From CAZMRW01 sp964568805 (GTDB lineage Bacteria > Pseudomonadota > Gammaproteobacteria > Methylococcales > Methylomonadaceae): a DNA stretch of 15,443 nt. Within the stretch, counting starts at the first letter, position 1. Each line of letters opens with the position of its first letter. Below, piece by piece: positions 14,363 through 15,443 of the stretch. Both the position numbers and the translations under genes were made by a program. The stretch is from contig CAZMRW010000096.1 of assembly GCA_964568805.1 (NCBI GenBank), forward strand, positions 1-15,443, read 5' to 3'. The notes under the pieces were generated by a model, which was not told the origin of the DNA, ran no database searches, and saw nothing but the letters and a program-made list of their open reading frames with translations.

Positions 14363-15409
14363 ATGAAAACATTTCGATATTCTGTGTACCTGTTGATCGG
14401 TTTCACCGTGGCCGGAATCGGCGCCTGTTTGCTAATCTTGCTGGGTTCACTCCCTGAGATCGACGGGGTAATCGAGTTTAGGCAACTTAAGTCCCCTGTC
14501 TCCATTACTTCGGATCGGCATGGAATTCCGCTTATTGAGGCCGAAACCCGGACCGATGCCATTCGTGCAATGGGCTATATCACTGCCCGTGATCGCTTGT
14601 TCCAAATGGATCTGATGCGGCGTAAAAATGCCGGGGAGCTGTCTGAAGTATTCGGACAAGCCGGAATTGAAAGCGACGTCAGGGCCAGGAGACTCGGCTT
14701 TAATCGCGTTGCCAAATCCGTCCGGAATAAGCTATCCCCCCTGCACAAACATTACCTTCAGAGTTATGCTGACGGTGTTAATCGCTTTATTGATCATGCC
14801 GGGATCTTGCCTTTTGAATTCATTGCACTCAATTACCGGCCTCGGCCATGGACGGCCGAAGACAGTATTCTGGTAGCATTAGGCATGCTGGATATGTTGA
14901 CGTCCTGGGCGGAACAGGAAGAACGGATGTTATCGGTCATGGAAAAATCTCTTTCCAGGGAACTCGTCGAATTTCTGACGCCGGATACCGACCGCTTTAC
15001 CGATCAGTTACTTGATCATGCAGAAACCCGGCGTCCGGCTCGGCCGATTCCTGTCGCGGCGATGTCGACAGCGCTTGCGCAATCATTGCAGTTGCTGAAC
15101 GCCCTGCAGCTGGCAAATGCCGTTCATCTGCAGGATGTACTTCCCGGATCGAATGCATGGCTGGTCAGTGCTCGTAAATCACAGAATGGGCGCGCTATTC
15201 TGGCCAACGATATGCATTTGGGAATTTCGGTACCGACGATTTGGTATCGCGTTCAAGTCCATTACGGCAGCACACAGGCCGCGGGCGTTATCTTGCCAGG
15301 ATTGCCGATCATTGTCGCCGGCAGCAATAATCATCTTGCCTGGGGCGGGACAAATTTATCGGGTGATTTTCTCGATTTAGTGAGTCTTGAGAGGAACTTG
15401 CAAAACTAA
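14363..15409 (+). CDS. Penicillin acylase family (Ntn hydrolase) protein, truncated or frameshifted
   Basis: The family consists of self-processing amidases that cleave penicillins, acyl-homoserine lactones or related amides; the substrate here cannot be told. A hydrophobic N-terminal segment (about 7-28) should direct export or anchor it. The alpha-chain motif AMGYITARDRLFQMDLMRR (69-87) and GELSEVFG (91-98) are clear. The beta chain should start at the nucleophile Ser263 in LPGSNAWLVS, followed by LANDMHLGI (280-288) and SNNHLAWGGTNLSGDF (321-336). Family members run to about 780-800 residues, but this frame stops at 348, just after DLVSLE. Removing two bases from the GAGAGG tract at 15389-15394 reopens a frame that stays open to the window end, so a frameshift is likely. 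ATG 14363 directly follows an in-frame TAA and lacks a Shine-Dalgarno. Confidence 0.8.
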   Translation: MKTFRYSVYLLIGFTVAGIGACLLILLGSLPEIDGVIEFRQLKSPVSITSDRHGIPLIEAETRTDAIRAMGYITARDRLFQMDLMRRKNAGELSEVFGQAGIESDVRARRLGFNRVAKSVRNKLSPLHKHYLQSYADGVNRFIDHAGILPFEFIALNYRPRPWTAEDSILVALGMLDMLTSWAEQEERMLSVMEKSLSRELVEFLTPDTDRFTDQLLDHAETRRPARPIPVAAMSTALAQSLQLLNALQLANAVHLQDVLPGSNAWLVSARKSQNGRAILANDMHLGISVPTIWYRVQVHYGSTQAAGVILPGLPIIVAGSNNHLAWGGTNLSGDFLDLVSLERNLQN

Positions 15410-15443
15410 ATAAAGCGAGCGGAATTAGAGCTATGGAGGTCAA

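Noticed and set aside
15389..15443. Insertion-sequence end inside the acylase gene
   Set aside because: The TTGCAAAA near the break hints at some transposon termini, but no transposase, inverted repeat partner or target duplication is visible, and the simple 2-nt frameshift explains the stop.

Overview
The window reads as ordinary core chromosome of a gammaproteobacterium. UbiE, UbiJ, UbiB, HslU and HslV match their gammaproteobacterial forms almost motif for motif. UbiJ is a lineage-restricted ubiquinone factor, and the tRNA-Phe genes encode CCA as in that group. Overall base composition is near half GC. The order hslV-hslU-DUF971-ubiE-ubiJ-ubiB is a gammaproteobacterial arrangement. A Methylococcales-like methanotroph is possible, but that is only an impression, and no methane-oxidation gene is present.

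Layout. Positions 1-190 hold no gene. A leftward block follows (read on the minus strand): hslV and hslU (ATP-dependent HslUV protease), a DUF971 protein, then ubiE, ubiJ and ubiB for ubiquinone synthesis. A terminator-like hairpin with a U-rich tail lies between hslU and the DUF971 gene and runs right up to the latter's start codon. It may separate the protease pair from the ubiquinone set. Divergent from hslV is a rightward DUF4126 membrane protein. Two identical tandem tRNA-Phe (GAA) genes follow, with a near-consensus promoter, and then a 1-Cys (Prx6-type) peroxiredoxin. A perfect 29-nt palindrome separates the peroxiredoxin from the convergent gltD.

The second leftward operon is gltB-gltD, encoding the large and small subunits of NADPH glutamate synthase. 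It has a clear sigma70-type promoter, a structured leader of about 110 nt, and a 126-nt intercistronic gap holding a long imperfect hairpin capped by a UUCG tetraloop. A 471-bp, relatively AT-rich gap upstream of gltB carries a possible 44-codon minus-strand gene. It ends in a rightward penicillin-acylase-family gene whose TATAAT box sits only 6 nt from the ATG. That gene is cut after 348 codons, about half the family length. The break falls at a GAGAGG tract where a 2-nt shift would keep a frame open to the window end.

Functionally the window combines respiratory quinone synthesis, protein quality control, peroxide detoxification, ammonia assimilation and an Ntn-hydrolase amidase. No mobile element, CRISPR array, phage or defence system was seen, and nothing coding stands out as a new system. 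The interest lies in intergenic RNA structure, the possible small gene, and the broken, possibly leaderless acylase.
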